From Deinococcus puniceus (GTDB taxonomy: Bacteria > Deinococcota > Deinococci > Deinococcales > Deinococcaceae): 64,000 nucleotides of DNA. The position numbers and the translations under genes are program-made. The notes below the pieces were generated by a model. The model ran no database searches. It saw only the letters and a list, made by a program, of their open reading frames with translations, and was not told the DNA's origin. The stretch covers positions 2,340,501-2,404,500 of the forward strand of contig NZ_CP011387.1 of assembly GCF_001644565.1 (NCBI RefSeq), in the 5' to 3' direction. Shown one piece after another: positions 43,458 to 52,463 of the stretch. The first letter of the stretch is position 1, and the number at the start of each line of letters is the position of its first letter.

Positions 43458-46400
43458 TCACCGCAACTGCTCCAGAATCGTCGGGTCTTGAATCTCACGG
43501 TCGCGGGCAAATAGCAGCACCTTCGAGACCACTTCGGCGGTGCGGGGGTCAGGATCGGCAAACGGCAGGAAGATTCGGCCCTGCTGCTGGTTATGCACGG
43601 GCACCACGCACAGCGCCCCACCCGGCAGCAGATGCACGTTGCCCGATCCCAAATGCACGCTGTACTGTGCAAACGCGCCGTCGATCAGGGCGTGTTGATC
43701 TTGCAGGCGCACGTTGTTCAGCTTCAGCAGGCGCACGGTTTCGCCCACCAACGCCGCCCGCATTTCGGTAGTGCTTTGGCTGGCTTCGGGGTCTACGCCG
43801 CCCACATGCGCCACGCTGACCACCAGATCGAGGTCGCGCATGGTTTCGCTGAACAGGCGGGGCGGAATTGCGGCCAGCGCCAACACTTCACCCGTGTCGC
43901 GCGACGTGAAATAGGCTCCGTCCAGCGGCGTGCCTTCCACTTCACTGGGCGTGGTGTACGCCAAAGACGTATCCAGCCACACGTTGATGCCCTCGGCGTG
44001 AAAGGTTTTGCGGATGCCTTCCTCGTGAACCGCCACCCAGCCGCGAGCTTTCAGGAGCGCCAGCGCTTTGGCGGGCTGCACATGGTGTCCGGCGGAGCGG
44101 GCCGAGCGTTTCGCGCCACTTTCGGTGGGCGTCAGCGGGTAATACTCGCGGAACACCTGCTTGAAGGGCTGCTGAATCTCGTGTTCGATGACCTGCGCTT
44201 GCCATTCTCGCCACTGCCCGGAAGCAAACAAGTCGTGTGGGTGGGCAATTCTGAGGGCAAGCTCAGCGGTAGGCACAGGCCCAGCCAGCGTTTGTAACTC
44301 GTGGCCCTGCCACCACCCCAACGCCGCTTCGTTTTGCACCCACACCAGCGCCCGCAACAGCGGTGAAATCACCGGATGCAGCGCCAGTTGCGCCAATTCC
44401 TGCGGCGTAAACAGGTCGCCGCGCACCATCGCTTCCTCCAGCGCGGCCCGCATTCGGCCCCGTGTGGCCCCCAGTTCGGTCAGGGTTTCACGGATCGCCA
44501 CGATTTCGGGGTGCTTCTTGAGGGCGGCGGGCAGGTTCTTCAGCGGTTTCTCGCCGCGCCGCACCCACAGGCTGGCTTCGCCCTGCGTGGTCAGGGTCAG
44601 GCCCACCTGCACGCCCTCTACATCGGCCTGCCGTGTCCAGTCGGGGGCCAGCCGCGCTTCCATCGCCCAGCGCAGGCGTTGCGGGTCGGCATATCCAGCA
44701 GTGCGGGCCAGATTCTGCATCCCGATGTCTGCCGCGAGGCGTTCGCTGGCCTGCCGCTGCGCCCCGAATTGCCGCGCCGAGTGGCGGAAGTCCGAGAGCA
44801 CGCGGTACCGGCCTTCCAGTTGCGCCGCTCCCTTTTGCTTGCCCTTGCTGAGCGGCAGCAGCCCCAGCGCCCGCACGCTGTCCTGCTGGCGTTTGGCGGC
44901 AATGGCTCCGGTCAGTTCTTCTTCGGGCAACTCGCCCAGCAGCGCCCGCGCAAAGCGTTCAGCGCGTTTGTGGCCGCCACTGCTGGAAGCGTATTTGGCG
45001 GCGTCCAGCAAGCGGGCAAAGTGCGCCGCGCCCAGTTCGGCGTACATCTGCCGGAACCAGCCCACGTCCACCGCGCCGTCCAGCAACTCCTGCGGCGTCA
45101 GCGGGGTGCGCTCGCTGATTTCGGCTTCCCACGCCTCCCGCACGTCCTGCGCCACAGACCAACTGGTGTCACGGGTGTGGGCGTGCAACCAGTACACGCC
45201 GCTTTCCAAGCCCTTCCAGCCCAGCGTGGCGGCTACCAATTTGGCCCACTGGGGGGCGAACATGGCGAGGTCAAGCAGGCGGCTTTCGGGGATGGCGTGA
45301 GTCTGTACCGCCGCCGCAAACGTTTCGGGCGTATCGGTCACCGCAGGAAAAGAGACCCGGATCAGGTGACTCAGCACATTGGGGCGGCTCTCGTTGCTGC
45401 CCGTGTAGCCGCGCCGCAGGGGTTCCTTGCCCAGCGCCGCCAATGCCCTCAATGCATACGCTGCCCCGTCTACCCAAGCCAGCGCCAGAGCAGGCGTGCT
45501 GGCCGCTGTTTCTAGGTCGCCACGTTCCAGTTCTACGGCCAGCACCCGCTCCCGCACCGTGTTCACGGCGGCCACCCAATCTGGATGGGTGGGCAGGCGT
45601 TCATCGGGTTTGCGGCCCGAATAACGGCGCAGCTCCGAGAAGTTGTTGTAGCTGGAATAGCCGTCGCGTTCGCCCGGAGCGCCGATCAGGGCGTCCAGCA
45701 GGTCGGTGCGGTTGGCCCAGCCCTGCCCATAGGCTTCCAGCAACAGCGCCGTGTCGGGCCGCCGCCGCGCCAACTTGGGGAAAGCTTGGTTCTGGTACAG
45801 GCTCAGCCACCACAGCCGCTCGCGCTGAGGCAATGTCCAGCAACTCAAAGGCAGAAAATTGGGCGAATGCAGGCCGTCGCGGGGATCGTCGCCCCTGCCC
45901 CAGCTGTAGCGGCTAGGTTGCAGCTCGGCGTCCTGCGGCAGGGCGGCCAACTGCGTTTCCCACACGTCCAGCGCCAACTCCACGTCGGCGGAGGTGGCCT
46001 GCCGCGCCAACAGCGGCAACACGCGGAAAATTAGCGAGGCATAGCGCAGGGGCGCGGGCAACATCACAGGCGGCCCGAACATCTTTTCCAGAATCTGATC
46101 GGTCAGCGCCAGCTTTTCAGTTTCGCCGTCTTCAAACTCGTTTTCCTCTTCATCCTCGTCTTCGTCGTCCACATCATCCGTGTCAGCGCCTTCGGCCTCG
46201 TCCAGCAAGGCGTCCAGATCAATGTCGTCTTCCTCATCCGGCGCGGCGGCCCCGGCGGGCGTCTTGTGACGGCGTGTGGCCCACATCAGGGCCGTGAAAT
46301 CATCGTCTTGCGCGTCTTCACGGGTCTGCCAGAAGGTGAGCCACAGGTCAGGCAGCGGGAACTGTTCGCCGTACCAGTAGCCCAGATTGCCCAGCAGCCG

Positions 46401-48512
46401 CACTTCCTCGCCGTCCCAGCCCTCGCCCGTGACCGGGGTTTCGCGGTGGGTGTGGACAAGTTCATCAAGGGCAGTGAGCAGGGCCGCGCCTCGCTCCAGC
46501 ACAGCGGTATAGGGCCGGGTTGGGCCAGCGGACGGGCGCAGAATGTTTTTGATCCACTGCGACACCTTCGATCCACCCTGAGTTGACTGGGTTGACCGGA
46601 TATGCGCCGTCACCGGGCGCGGCAAGGTGCGCTGAGCCGGGTCGAACAGGCCCAGACCATCTTTCAGTGTCAGCGCCGCATCGGGCGTGATCAGGGCGGC
46701 GTGCAGCGATTCTTCGGCCTGCCCACGCGGTACGAAGTCGGCGGGCAGATCGGCGGCCTGCCCGTGCAGCAGCAGGAGTTGGAGGCCCGCCTGCCGCTGC
46801 TCTCCGGTACGCGAGGCCAACAGGCGCAGCGCACTGGCTCCCGCCTGCGCAGGGTCACGGCCCAGCAGTTTCAGCACACCCCGGCGCAGGTCGGCCCCCT
46901 TGCGCTTCAGCAGGGCGTCCAGTTCCAGCGTTTCACCCTCTTCCAAAGTTAATCCGTGCGTCAGCAAGCGGTCTATCAGGTTCACAGCCTGCTGAGACAA
47001 CGCCGACGAACGGTCTTGCAGCAGCGTGAAGATGGCGGCGCGGCTCTGGGTATCCAGCGTGACCGGCGTGGTTGCCACAATCTTGCCGTCCACTTCCCGC
47101 CCGTCCAGTGCCCGCTCCTGTATGGCCCCCAACACCGCCGCCCGCCCAGACCCGCTCATGGCAGGCAGATGGGCCAGCACCATTCCGATAGGCCGCGTGC
47201 CCAAATGCCGGGGCAGGCCGTCCAGCACGTCTATTCTGCTGGGCAGGTGGCCCAACCACGGAAACAGCAGCGGCGTATGCGTGGCGTCGCCGCTGGCAGC
47301 TTTGGGGGCAGCAGACAGGCGCAGCGCATAGGCCTCGATTCGCTCAAATTTGCTGTCTACGGGGTCGGTGCTGTACCCATGCTGGTTCAGATACAGCGCC
47401 CCGATTCGCAGTTCCGGGTCGTCCAGCAGGAACAGCAGGTCGGCGGAGGTGTACAGGTCGCTGTCGAGCAGGAAACGGGCGGCGGCCATGCGGCGTTCCG
47501 GGTCGGCGTCGGGCGTGGGCTGAAGCAGGCCGAGGGCCAAAGCGGCGGCTTCTGGCGCGTCGCGCATGGCGAGCGTGTAGAACGCCAAGAATGCGTCTTG
47601 CCCGGTTCCAGAAGCGACGGCGGCCCGCGCCTGTGCCGGGTCGTCTAAAAATCCGCTGGCCTGAGTCAGCAGCGGGCGAAGGCGTTTCAGGTCGGTCACG
47701 TCGTAATTCAGGCCGAACCACACGTCGGCGGCCCGCACGGTGGCAGCAAAGCGGAGCAGGTCTTCCTTCAGGATCAGGCGCAACATGCGGGCAAAGGCGT
47801 CTGGGTGGGCCTCGTCGATGCTTTCCAGAATGACTTGCCGCAGCCCTTCCTGACGTTGGGCGGCCAACAGCAATCCTTCGGCCAACGCCCAAGCGTCCGC
47901 CCGCGCCGACACCAGCCATGCCCGCGTGACATGCCGCCCCATGCGGGCCACCGGGTGCTGTGTGGCGGCAGTCTGTGCCAGCACGTCAAAGACAGCCTCG
48001 TTGCCGTCGTCTATGGCCTGTGCCAGCAGCCAGCCCAAATCGTCGGAACGCCAGCCCAACAGCCCGGCATGAACGGCGAACCACTCCACATCCTGCGGAT
48101 ATTCGCGGGTCAGTTCCCACAAGGCCCACACCCACGCGGCGGCCCGCTCTGCTTGCTGCGGCTGTCCGGGCGCACGAAACGCCCGCCGCGAGTAGCCCTG
48201 CGGATAGGTATGGCGCGTGAGGAAGGTGTCTACGGCACGTTCTACGGTGTCTGCGATCTGGGGAAACAGGACGCCTAGCAGAGCCGTGCGCTCCGGGCTG
48301 GGGGCGGCCAACCCCTCTTGCAGATAGATCAGGCGCTCGGCCATGTGGTTGGGGTTGTAGCCCGTGCTCGTATCGGCCCGCAGGAAGGCCAGTTTCTCGG
48401 CTTGCGGAGCAGGCAGGGCGGCGGCGCGGCGGTCATAGGCGGGCTTCCACGCCTTGCGAAAAGTGCCGAGGTACACATCCAAGGTTTGGCCGTTCAGAGC
48501 AGGGCTGGTCAT
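43458..48512 (-). CDS. Giant DUF4132/DUF5724-like protein
   Basis: 1684 residues, cytoplasmic, largely alpha-helical, HEAT/ARM-like. An acidic low-complexity stretch lies near 755-800 (DDVDDEDEDEEENEFED). The C-terminal quarter has QPFKQVFREYYPLTPTE, AGHHVQPAKALALLKARGWV and VSVAHVGGVDPEA, which I associate with DUF4132 and DUF5724 proteins such as MolR-type families. No nucleotide-binding or protease motif is visible. It starts two bases after the stop of the 134-residue gene, so they are coupled. Role unknown; it could be a scaffold or a large regulatory or defence-linked protein. Confidence 0.8.
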   Translation of the reverse strand: MTSPALNGQTLDVYLGTFRKAWKPAYDRRAAALPAPQAEKLAFLRADTSTGYNPNHMAERLIYLQEGLAAPSPERTALLGVLFPQIADTVERAVDTFLTRHTYPQGYSRRAFRAPGQPQQAERAAAWVWALWELTREYPQDVEWFAVHAGLLGWRSDDLGWLLAQAIDDGNEAVFDVLAQTAATQHPVARMGRHVTRAWLVSARADAWALAEGLLLAAQRQEGLRQVILESIDEAHPDAFARMLRLILKEDLLRFAATVRAADVWFGLNYDVTDLKRLRPLLTQASGFLDDPAQARAAVASGTGQDAFLAFYTLAMRDAPEAAALALGLLQPTPDADPERRMAAARFLLDSDLYTSADLLFLLDDPELRIGALYLNQHGYSTDPVDSKFERIEAYALRLSAAPKAASGDATHTPLLFPWLGHLPSRIDVLDGLPRHLGTRPIGMVLAHLPAMSGSGRAAVLGAIQERALDGREVDGKIVATTPVTLDTQSRAAIFTLLQDRSSALSQQAVNLIDRLLTHGLTLEEGETLELDALLKRKGADLRRGVLKLLGRDPAQAGASALRLLASRTGEQRQAGLQLLLLHGQAADLPADFVPRGQAEESLHAALITPDAALTLKDGLGLFDPAQRTLPRPVTAHIRSTQSTQGGSKVSQWIKNILRPSAGPTRPYTAVLERGAALLTALDELVHTHRETPVTGEGWDGEEVRLLGNLGYWYGEQFPLPDLWLTFWQTREDAQDDDFTALMWATRRHKTPAGAAAPDEEDDIDLDALLDEAEGADTDDVDDEDEDEEENEFEDGETEKLALTDQILEKMFGPPVMLPAPLRYASLIFRVLPLLARQATSADVELALDVWETQLAALPQDAELQPSRYSWGRGDDPRDGLHSPNFLPLSCWTLPQRERLWWLSLYQNQAFPKLARRRPDTALLLEAYGQGWANRTDLLDALIGAPGERDGYSSYNNFSELRRYSGRKPDERLPTHPDWVAAVNTVRERVLAVELERGDLETAASTPALALAWVDGAAYALRALAALGKEPLRRGYTGSNESRPNVLSHLIRVSFPAVTDTPETFAAAVQTHAIPESRLLDLAMFAPQWAKLVAATLGWKGLESGVYWLHAHTRDTSWSVAQDVREAWEAEISERTPLTPQELLDGAVDVGWFRQMYAELGAAHFARLLDAAKYASSSGGHKRAERFARALLGELPEEELTGAIAAKRQQDSVRALGLLPLSKGKQKGAAQLEGRYRVLSDFRHSARQFGAQRQASERLAADIGMQNLARTAGYADPQRLRWAMEARLAPDWTRQADVEGVQVGLTLTTQGEASLWVRRGEKPLKNLPAALKKHPEIVAIRETLTELGATRGRMRAALEEAMVRGDLFTPQELAQLALHPVISPLLRALVWVQNEAALGWWQGHELQTLAGPVPTAELALRIAHPHDLFASGQWREWQAQVIEHEIQQPFKQVFREYYPLTPTESGAKRSARSAGHHVQPAKALALLKARGWVAVHEEGIRKTFHAEGINVWLDTSLAYTTPSEVEGTPLDGAYFTSRDTGEVLALAAIPPRLFSETMRDLDLVVSVAHVGGVDPEASQSTTEMRAALVGETVRLLKLNNVRLQDQHALIDGAFAQYSVHLGSGNVHLLPGGALCVVPVHNQQQGRIFLPFADPDPRTAEVVSKVLLFARDREIQDPTILEQLR

Positions 48513-48514
48513 GC

Positions 48515-48919
48515 TTAACCGCCCGCCAGAGGGGTCAGGCGCAGCAGCAGCAGCGTGCTGTCGGGGCGCAGGGTTAGGGGTTCATCCAGCGCCATGATCT
48601 GTGTATCGTCTACGAATACGAAATACATGCCGTCGTTGTAGGCCAGCAGCGCCACTTTCACCGCTTCATCCGGCTCGGCTAGCCGCGCACTTTCCTGAGG
48701 CCCCACGCTGACCTTGCCCGCTGCCGCGCCCGCATCCAGCTCGCGCTCGGTCAGCACCCGCAGTAGGCCCGCGCCCGCTTGCCGCCCGTTGTAGCCGTCT
48801 ACTTCGGCCCTGACCAGTTGCTCTATCAGCCCCCGCAGAGTCGCCACCTCGCCCACAAGTTCCAGCGGACGGCGTTCTAGGGGAGTGCGGCGGCCAACAA
48901 TCTTGGTTTCGACAATCAT
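48515..48919 (-). CDS. Putative beta-grasp protein ending in Gly-Gly
   Basis: 134 residues. The order beta-hairpin (MIVETKIVGRRTPLERRPLEL), helix (ATLRGLIEQLVRAEVDGY), an insert, strand (YFVFVDDTQI), then PLTLRPDSTLLLLRLTPLAGG resembles the ubiquitin-like, ThiS/MoaD-type beta-grasp fold. The chain stops exactly at Gly133-Gly134, as in those proteins. An alternative start 156 bases earlier would add an unrelated stretch; GAGG five bases before the ATG at 48919 supports the shorter form. Encoded directly upstream of the giant protein gene. Fold call is inference from pattern. Confidence 0.65.
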   Translation of the reverse strand: MIVETKIVGRRTPLERRPLELVGEVATLRGLIEQLVRAEVDGYNGRQAGAGLLRVLTERELDAGAAAGKVSVGPQESARLAEPDEAVKVALLAYNDGMYFVFVDDTQIMALDEPLTLRPDSTLLLLRLTPLAGG

Positions 48920-49107
48920 GGGAACCTCGGTTAGGCGAATTGGATTACGATGCTCAATTACGTTTATAGCAGAATATAGATGCCAGGGCAAACCTAATCC
49001 AGCGTTTGCCCAAGCTTCATTTATGTTTTTTCGGAACCCGAGGGGGAAAGACCCGCAGCTCATCGGGCCAATCATTTCAGGAGAATGCTAAGCGTCAAGT
49101 TCAAGGG

Positions 49108-49563
49108 TCAGAATCCGAACCAGCCCCGCTTCTTTTTAGGTGGATCGTATAGGCCCTTCTCCAAATAAATCGCATGGACTTCACGGAACAAGCGGCGCAA
49201 TTCCTCGCCTTCAATTTCCATCATTGCTCTGGGCCGATCCCGATCAATGCGCCACAAGTCTAGGTTGGGATAATCCAACGCAACACCCTCATAGACATGT
49301 TTGCCATACCGAGCGCCCATTTCCCGGTAGCCGCCATAAATGGAGTATTCAATGTCATCAATCCAATGACAGCCAACTACATCTTGAACATAGTAGCCTT
49401 CCCCTTTGGGAGCAAAGCAGGCTTCAATCTCCGCAAAAGTTGTACGGCCACTAACTGTCTCTCCAAGAACATAGCCAATTATATCAGCAACTAATCCTTT
49501 GTCATCGTTCGTAATTGAAAAGTAGTTCGGATACTTGTCTGCAACTGCATATCTAAAAGTCAT
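49108..49563 (-). CDS. Probable immunity protein for the DUF4157 effector
   Basis: 151 residues, acidic, no membrane segment: VADIIGYVLGETVSGRTTFAEI, VVGCHWIDDIEYSIYGGYREM, and a C-terminal KKKRGWFGF basic tail. It starts one base after the effector's stop on the same strand, and both are in low-GC sequence. That is the usual order for toxin then immunity gene. No immunity family recognised. Confidence 0.6.
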   Translation of the reverse strand: MTFRYAVADKYPNYFSITNDDKGLVADIIGYVLGETVSGRTTFAEIEACFAPKGEGYYVQDVVGCHWIDDIEYSIYGGYREMGARYGKHVYEGVALDYPNLDLWRIDRDRPRAMMEIEGEELRRLFREVHAIYLEKGLYDPPKKKRGWFGF

Positions 49564-49564
49564 T

Positions 49565-52330
49565 CTACCTCACAAGTTTAAGATTTGAGAAGGCAGCGGA
49601 GTCTATATACCAAGTACTAAAAACAACACTTGCAGGATTCGCTGGGAGAGGCGCTTTGAGCAGAATAACAATCTTGATAGTTGTCTGTTGAGAATATTTA
49701 CCAATTACGGGCATATCAACTGTGATTTCTCTTCTTATGGCTCCCCCCTTCCTAAAATACGTCGCCAACTCCGTAGCCAACGCTCTTTCAAAAACAATGA
49801 TCCCTGCATCGCCCTTGCCCTCAAAAATAGTCTTGGGCTGTTTAATCATCATTCCATCCCATTCAGCATTTATTCTGGACATCGTGACCGCCTCTGCATT
49901 ACCGGGAAACCGCAACACGATCTGATCGGTTTTTACCACTTTTAGCTTGTCGCCATAGGTTGCCAAACTCTCGTCCCAAGCGTCTCTGGTATGCCCACCG
50001 GCCAGACCAGCATCTTTTACACTTCTCTCCAAAAGTTGAAGTCGGAAGCCTGCTGGAAGCACATTTCCCGGCGTCCAGCGTACTGTTTGTCCCGCTCCGC
50101 TCAGGTCAAGTGTGTAGTTGGCATTCACGGGCAAGCCACCTTTCACGCTGATCTTTCCTAGATCCTTGCCAGCTTGATCCCACACTTGTATCTTCTCGAT
50201 CACAAATCCACCCGATACAAATCCGCCAGACTGTTTAGGAATAGGCTCCAGAAACACCCGCTCTGACGCGGCAACAAATTCATTTTTCGTTGTTAAAACA
50301 CCCATTTGGGTTATTCCCTTAGGATATTGACCTTCCTGAACGCCTCGAGTCCAATATTCATTCTTGGTCAGGTGACTTCTTGCCTGAGCTAATGCTGCAT
50401 CCATGACTTTGATGGCTGGAGTCGTGACCCGCTGCCCTGCCTGCACTGCCCGCTGTTCTCTCGCCGCGATAGCCCGGTGGCGTGCCATTAACCACTGAAC
50501 CGATGGACTTTTTTCCGACTTCGCGCCAATCGCCTGACCAAACTTACTGTTGACCAGTGCGGGTACACCCTGCTTGAGGGCGTAAACCGCGACGCCTGCC
50601 ACAACAGCATTGGTCAGAATCAGAAAGGCATTGGTCAAGGTGTTTGCTGCGGCACTAATTTTCTTGGGATCACCGTTGGCTACGTTCACTTGCTGGACAA
50701 AGGCAGCCAACTGAGTGCCCAACGCGCCTAACTGAGACATGACCAGTCTGACGATCTCGTACAGGCCCCAGTATTTCAGCCCAGTCAGGCCTACTTCAAA
50801 GCCAGCTCTTGCACCGAATGGTGCCCCCACACCGAGAAAAAACGCTCCAATGATGGCACCAGCCGCAGTGGTCGCTCCCAGCAGCAAGGCGGTGTATTTC
50901 AACACCTGCAAGAGGCCGTCTTTCAACATGGCAGGTAGGCTTTTGTACTGCGCGGCCAAACGACTGGGGAGAAGTGACAACGCCTGAGAAGTGGCGGCTT
51001 GAGCGTCCTGCCACTTTTGCCCTGCGCCGCCCAAACGAACGCCCTGACCTGTTGGCGCTGCGGGCTGATACATTGGTTTGCGCTGCAACGCCCCCGTCAT
51101 TCTGACCGTTTGTACCGCTGGTTTTACAGAAAAGTGTTGAGGAGCTTGTTTCCGAGTGGGCTTCCATGTGGGGGCGGTGGCTTCCACCCGCTGCGCTTCG
51201 GCTTCCAGTCCCGCGTCGGTGTCGATGCCGGGGCTGGCCCGTCCTTCCTGTTGCTGCTTAACATGCGTCGTTTCGTGTGCCAACAGGGCGAAACCCCCGG
51301 TGCTGTGCGGGTCATACCGATTGGCCCGAAAGAAAATATCGCTTCCCGTGGTAAACGCTGTCGCTTGCACACTCTTGGCAAGCTGATCTGCCTCGCTGTC
51401 GGCATGAATCCGCACGGCGCTCAGGTTGGTATTGAGGCCCTGTTCCAATTGACGCTGCACCGCAACGGGCAGGGTGAAACCTTGGCCGCGCCGCGCCTCA
51501 ATGCGCTTCGTCAGGGCTGGCCCACTATGAATTGCCCCTTCCTCTTCCAGCTCTTCTAGCCGCGCCTGCAACCGTTGAATGCTCGCCAGATCAGACAAAA
51601 TTGTTTGACGTTGTGTCTGTTCAGCGACGGCATTCTGAAGCAGGCGCTGAATAATGGGACGCTCGGCGGCGGGCCTGATCTGCGACAAGACCACTTGAGA
51701 CAGCATGGCCCGGTCAGAATCGCCCTGAATCTGAGCTAGGCTGGATGCCAATTCCTGTTGCCGCTGAACAACAGGCGTTTGATTGGTTTGGTAGAGCTTG
51801 ACCAACGCTGCACTGGTTGTTCGGGCGGCATCCTGCCAAGCCTCTAAAGGCAAAATGCCACCCGAACTGCGCTGCCGTTGCAAGCTGACTTGTTCATTGA
51901 AATGCTGGGTAGCGGCATGTAGCGAAGGGATGAACAGGCGTCCATCAGGAGTGCGCTGAACTGGCGCAGACACAGCGGTGGGCTGAGGATCGCGAATGCG
52001 TTGCAGGACAGTTGAGGGTGGAAGCGCCGCCTGAGTCGCGCTCAAGGCATCTTGCACCGCCGTCCTCTCCTGCTGAAGAGATTGCTTATCCTGATTTCGG
52101 TACTGTCCAGCCTTCAGCAGCGGCGTAAGAACTGCTCGCTGCAGACTGATGGTAGGTTTAAACGCCCCCATCCATGCCCGTTGCTGACGTTGCACGGCCA
52201 CTTGTGCAGCCAGTTGTTCGGCTTGCTGATGCTCTAAAGCCGACTGATGAGGCGCAAAGCTAGGAAGTGGAGCAACCCAGAGTGGCGCACTCGGCGTCTT
52301 AGGAGTGGACTTTTTTTGTGACTCGTACAA
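49565..52330 (-). CDS. eCIS-core (DUF4157) effector with AT-rich C-terminus
   Basis: 921 residues. A Gln-rich helical N-terminus (about 1-290) precedes an eCIS-core/DUF4157 domain (about 290-365): LPVAVQRQLEQGLNTNLSAVRIHADSEADQLA and ALLAHETTHVKQQQEGRA, with the HExxH zinc-protease motif. A hydrophobic region around 480-505 (LLLGATTAAGAIIGAFFLGVG) could cross a membrane. The final ~300 residues are a separate, lower-GC domain with AGLAGGHTRDAWDESL, not recognised. The layout suggests a cargo of an extracellular contractile injection system; none is in the window. The start is TTG. Confidence 0.78.
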   Translation of the reverse strand: MYESQKKSTPKTPSAPLWVAPLPSFAPHQSALEHQQAEQLAAQVAVQRQQRAWMGAFKPTISLQRAVLTPLLKAGQYRNQDKQSLQQERTAVQDALSATQAALPPSTVLQRIRDPQPTAVSAPVQRTPDGRLFIPSLHAATQHFNEQVSLQRQRSSGGILPLEAWQDAARTTSAALVKLYQTNQTPVVQRQQELASSLAQIQGDSDRAMLSQVVLSQIRPAAERPIIQRLLQNAVAEQTQRQTILSDLASIQRLQARLEELEEEGAIHSGPALTKRIEARRGQGFTLPVAVQRQLEQGLNTNLSAVRIHADSEADQLAKSVQATAFTTGSDIFFRANRYDPHSTGGFALLAHETTHVKQQQEGRASPGIDTDAGLEAEAQRVEATAPTWKPTRKQAPQHFSVKPAVQTVRMTGALQRKPMYQPAAPTGQGVRLGGAGQKWQDAQAATSQALSLLPSRLAAQYKSLPAMLKDGLLQVLKYTALLLGATTAAGAIIGAFFLGVGAPFGARAGFEVGLTGLKYWGLYEIVRLVMSQLGALGTQLAAFVQQVNVANGDPKKISAAANTLTNAFLILTNAVVAGVAVYALKQGVPALVNSKFGQAIGAKSEKSPSVQWLMARHRAIAAREQRAVQAGQRVTTPAIKVMDAALAQARSHLTKNEYWTRGVQEGQYPKGITQMGVLTTKNEFVAASERVFLEPIPKQSGGFVSGGFVIEKIQVWDQAGKDLGKISVKGGLPVNANYTLDLSGAGQTVRWTPGNVLPAGFRLQLLERSVKDAGLAGGHTRDAWDESLATYGDKLKVVKTDQIVLRFPGNAEAVTMSRINAEWDGMMIKQPKTIFEGKGDAGIIVFERALATELATYFRKGGAIRREITVDMPVIGKYSQQTTIKIVILLKAPLPANPASVVFSTWYIDSAAFSNLKLVR

Positions 52331-52463
52331 AAATCCAACCCATTAGCTGACACAGCATACAGAATAGCGGGTCAGCTCAAGTGTGGGGTTGTCTACGGCA
52401 CTCGTAAGGATTGGAATCGAGCTGGAATCGTGGCGCACCCCTCCCAGTTTCACCCCGACGCCG

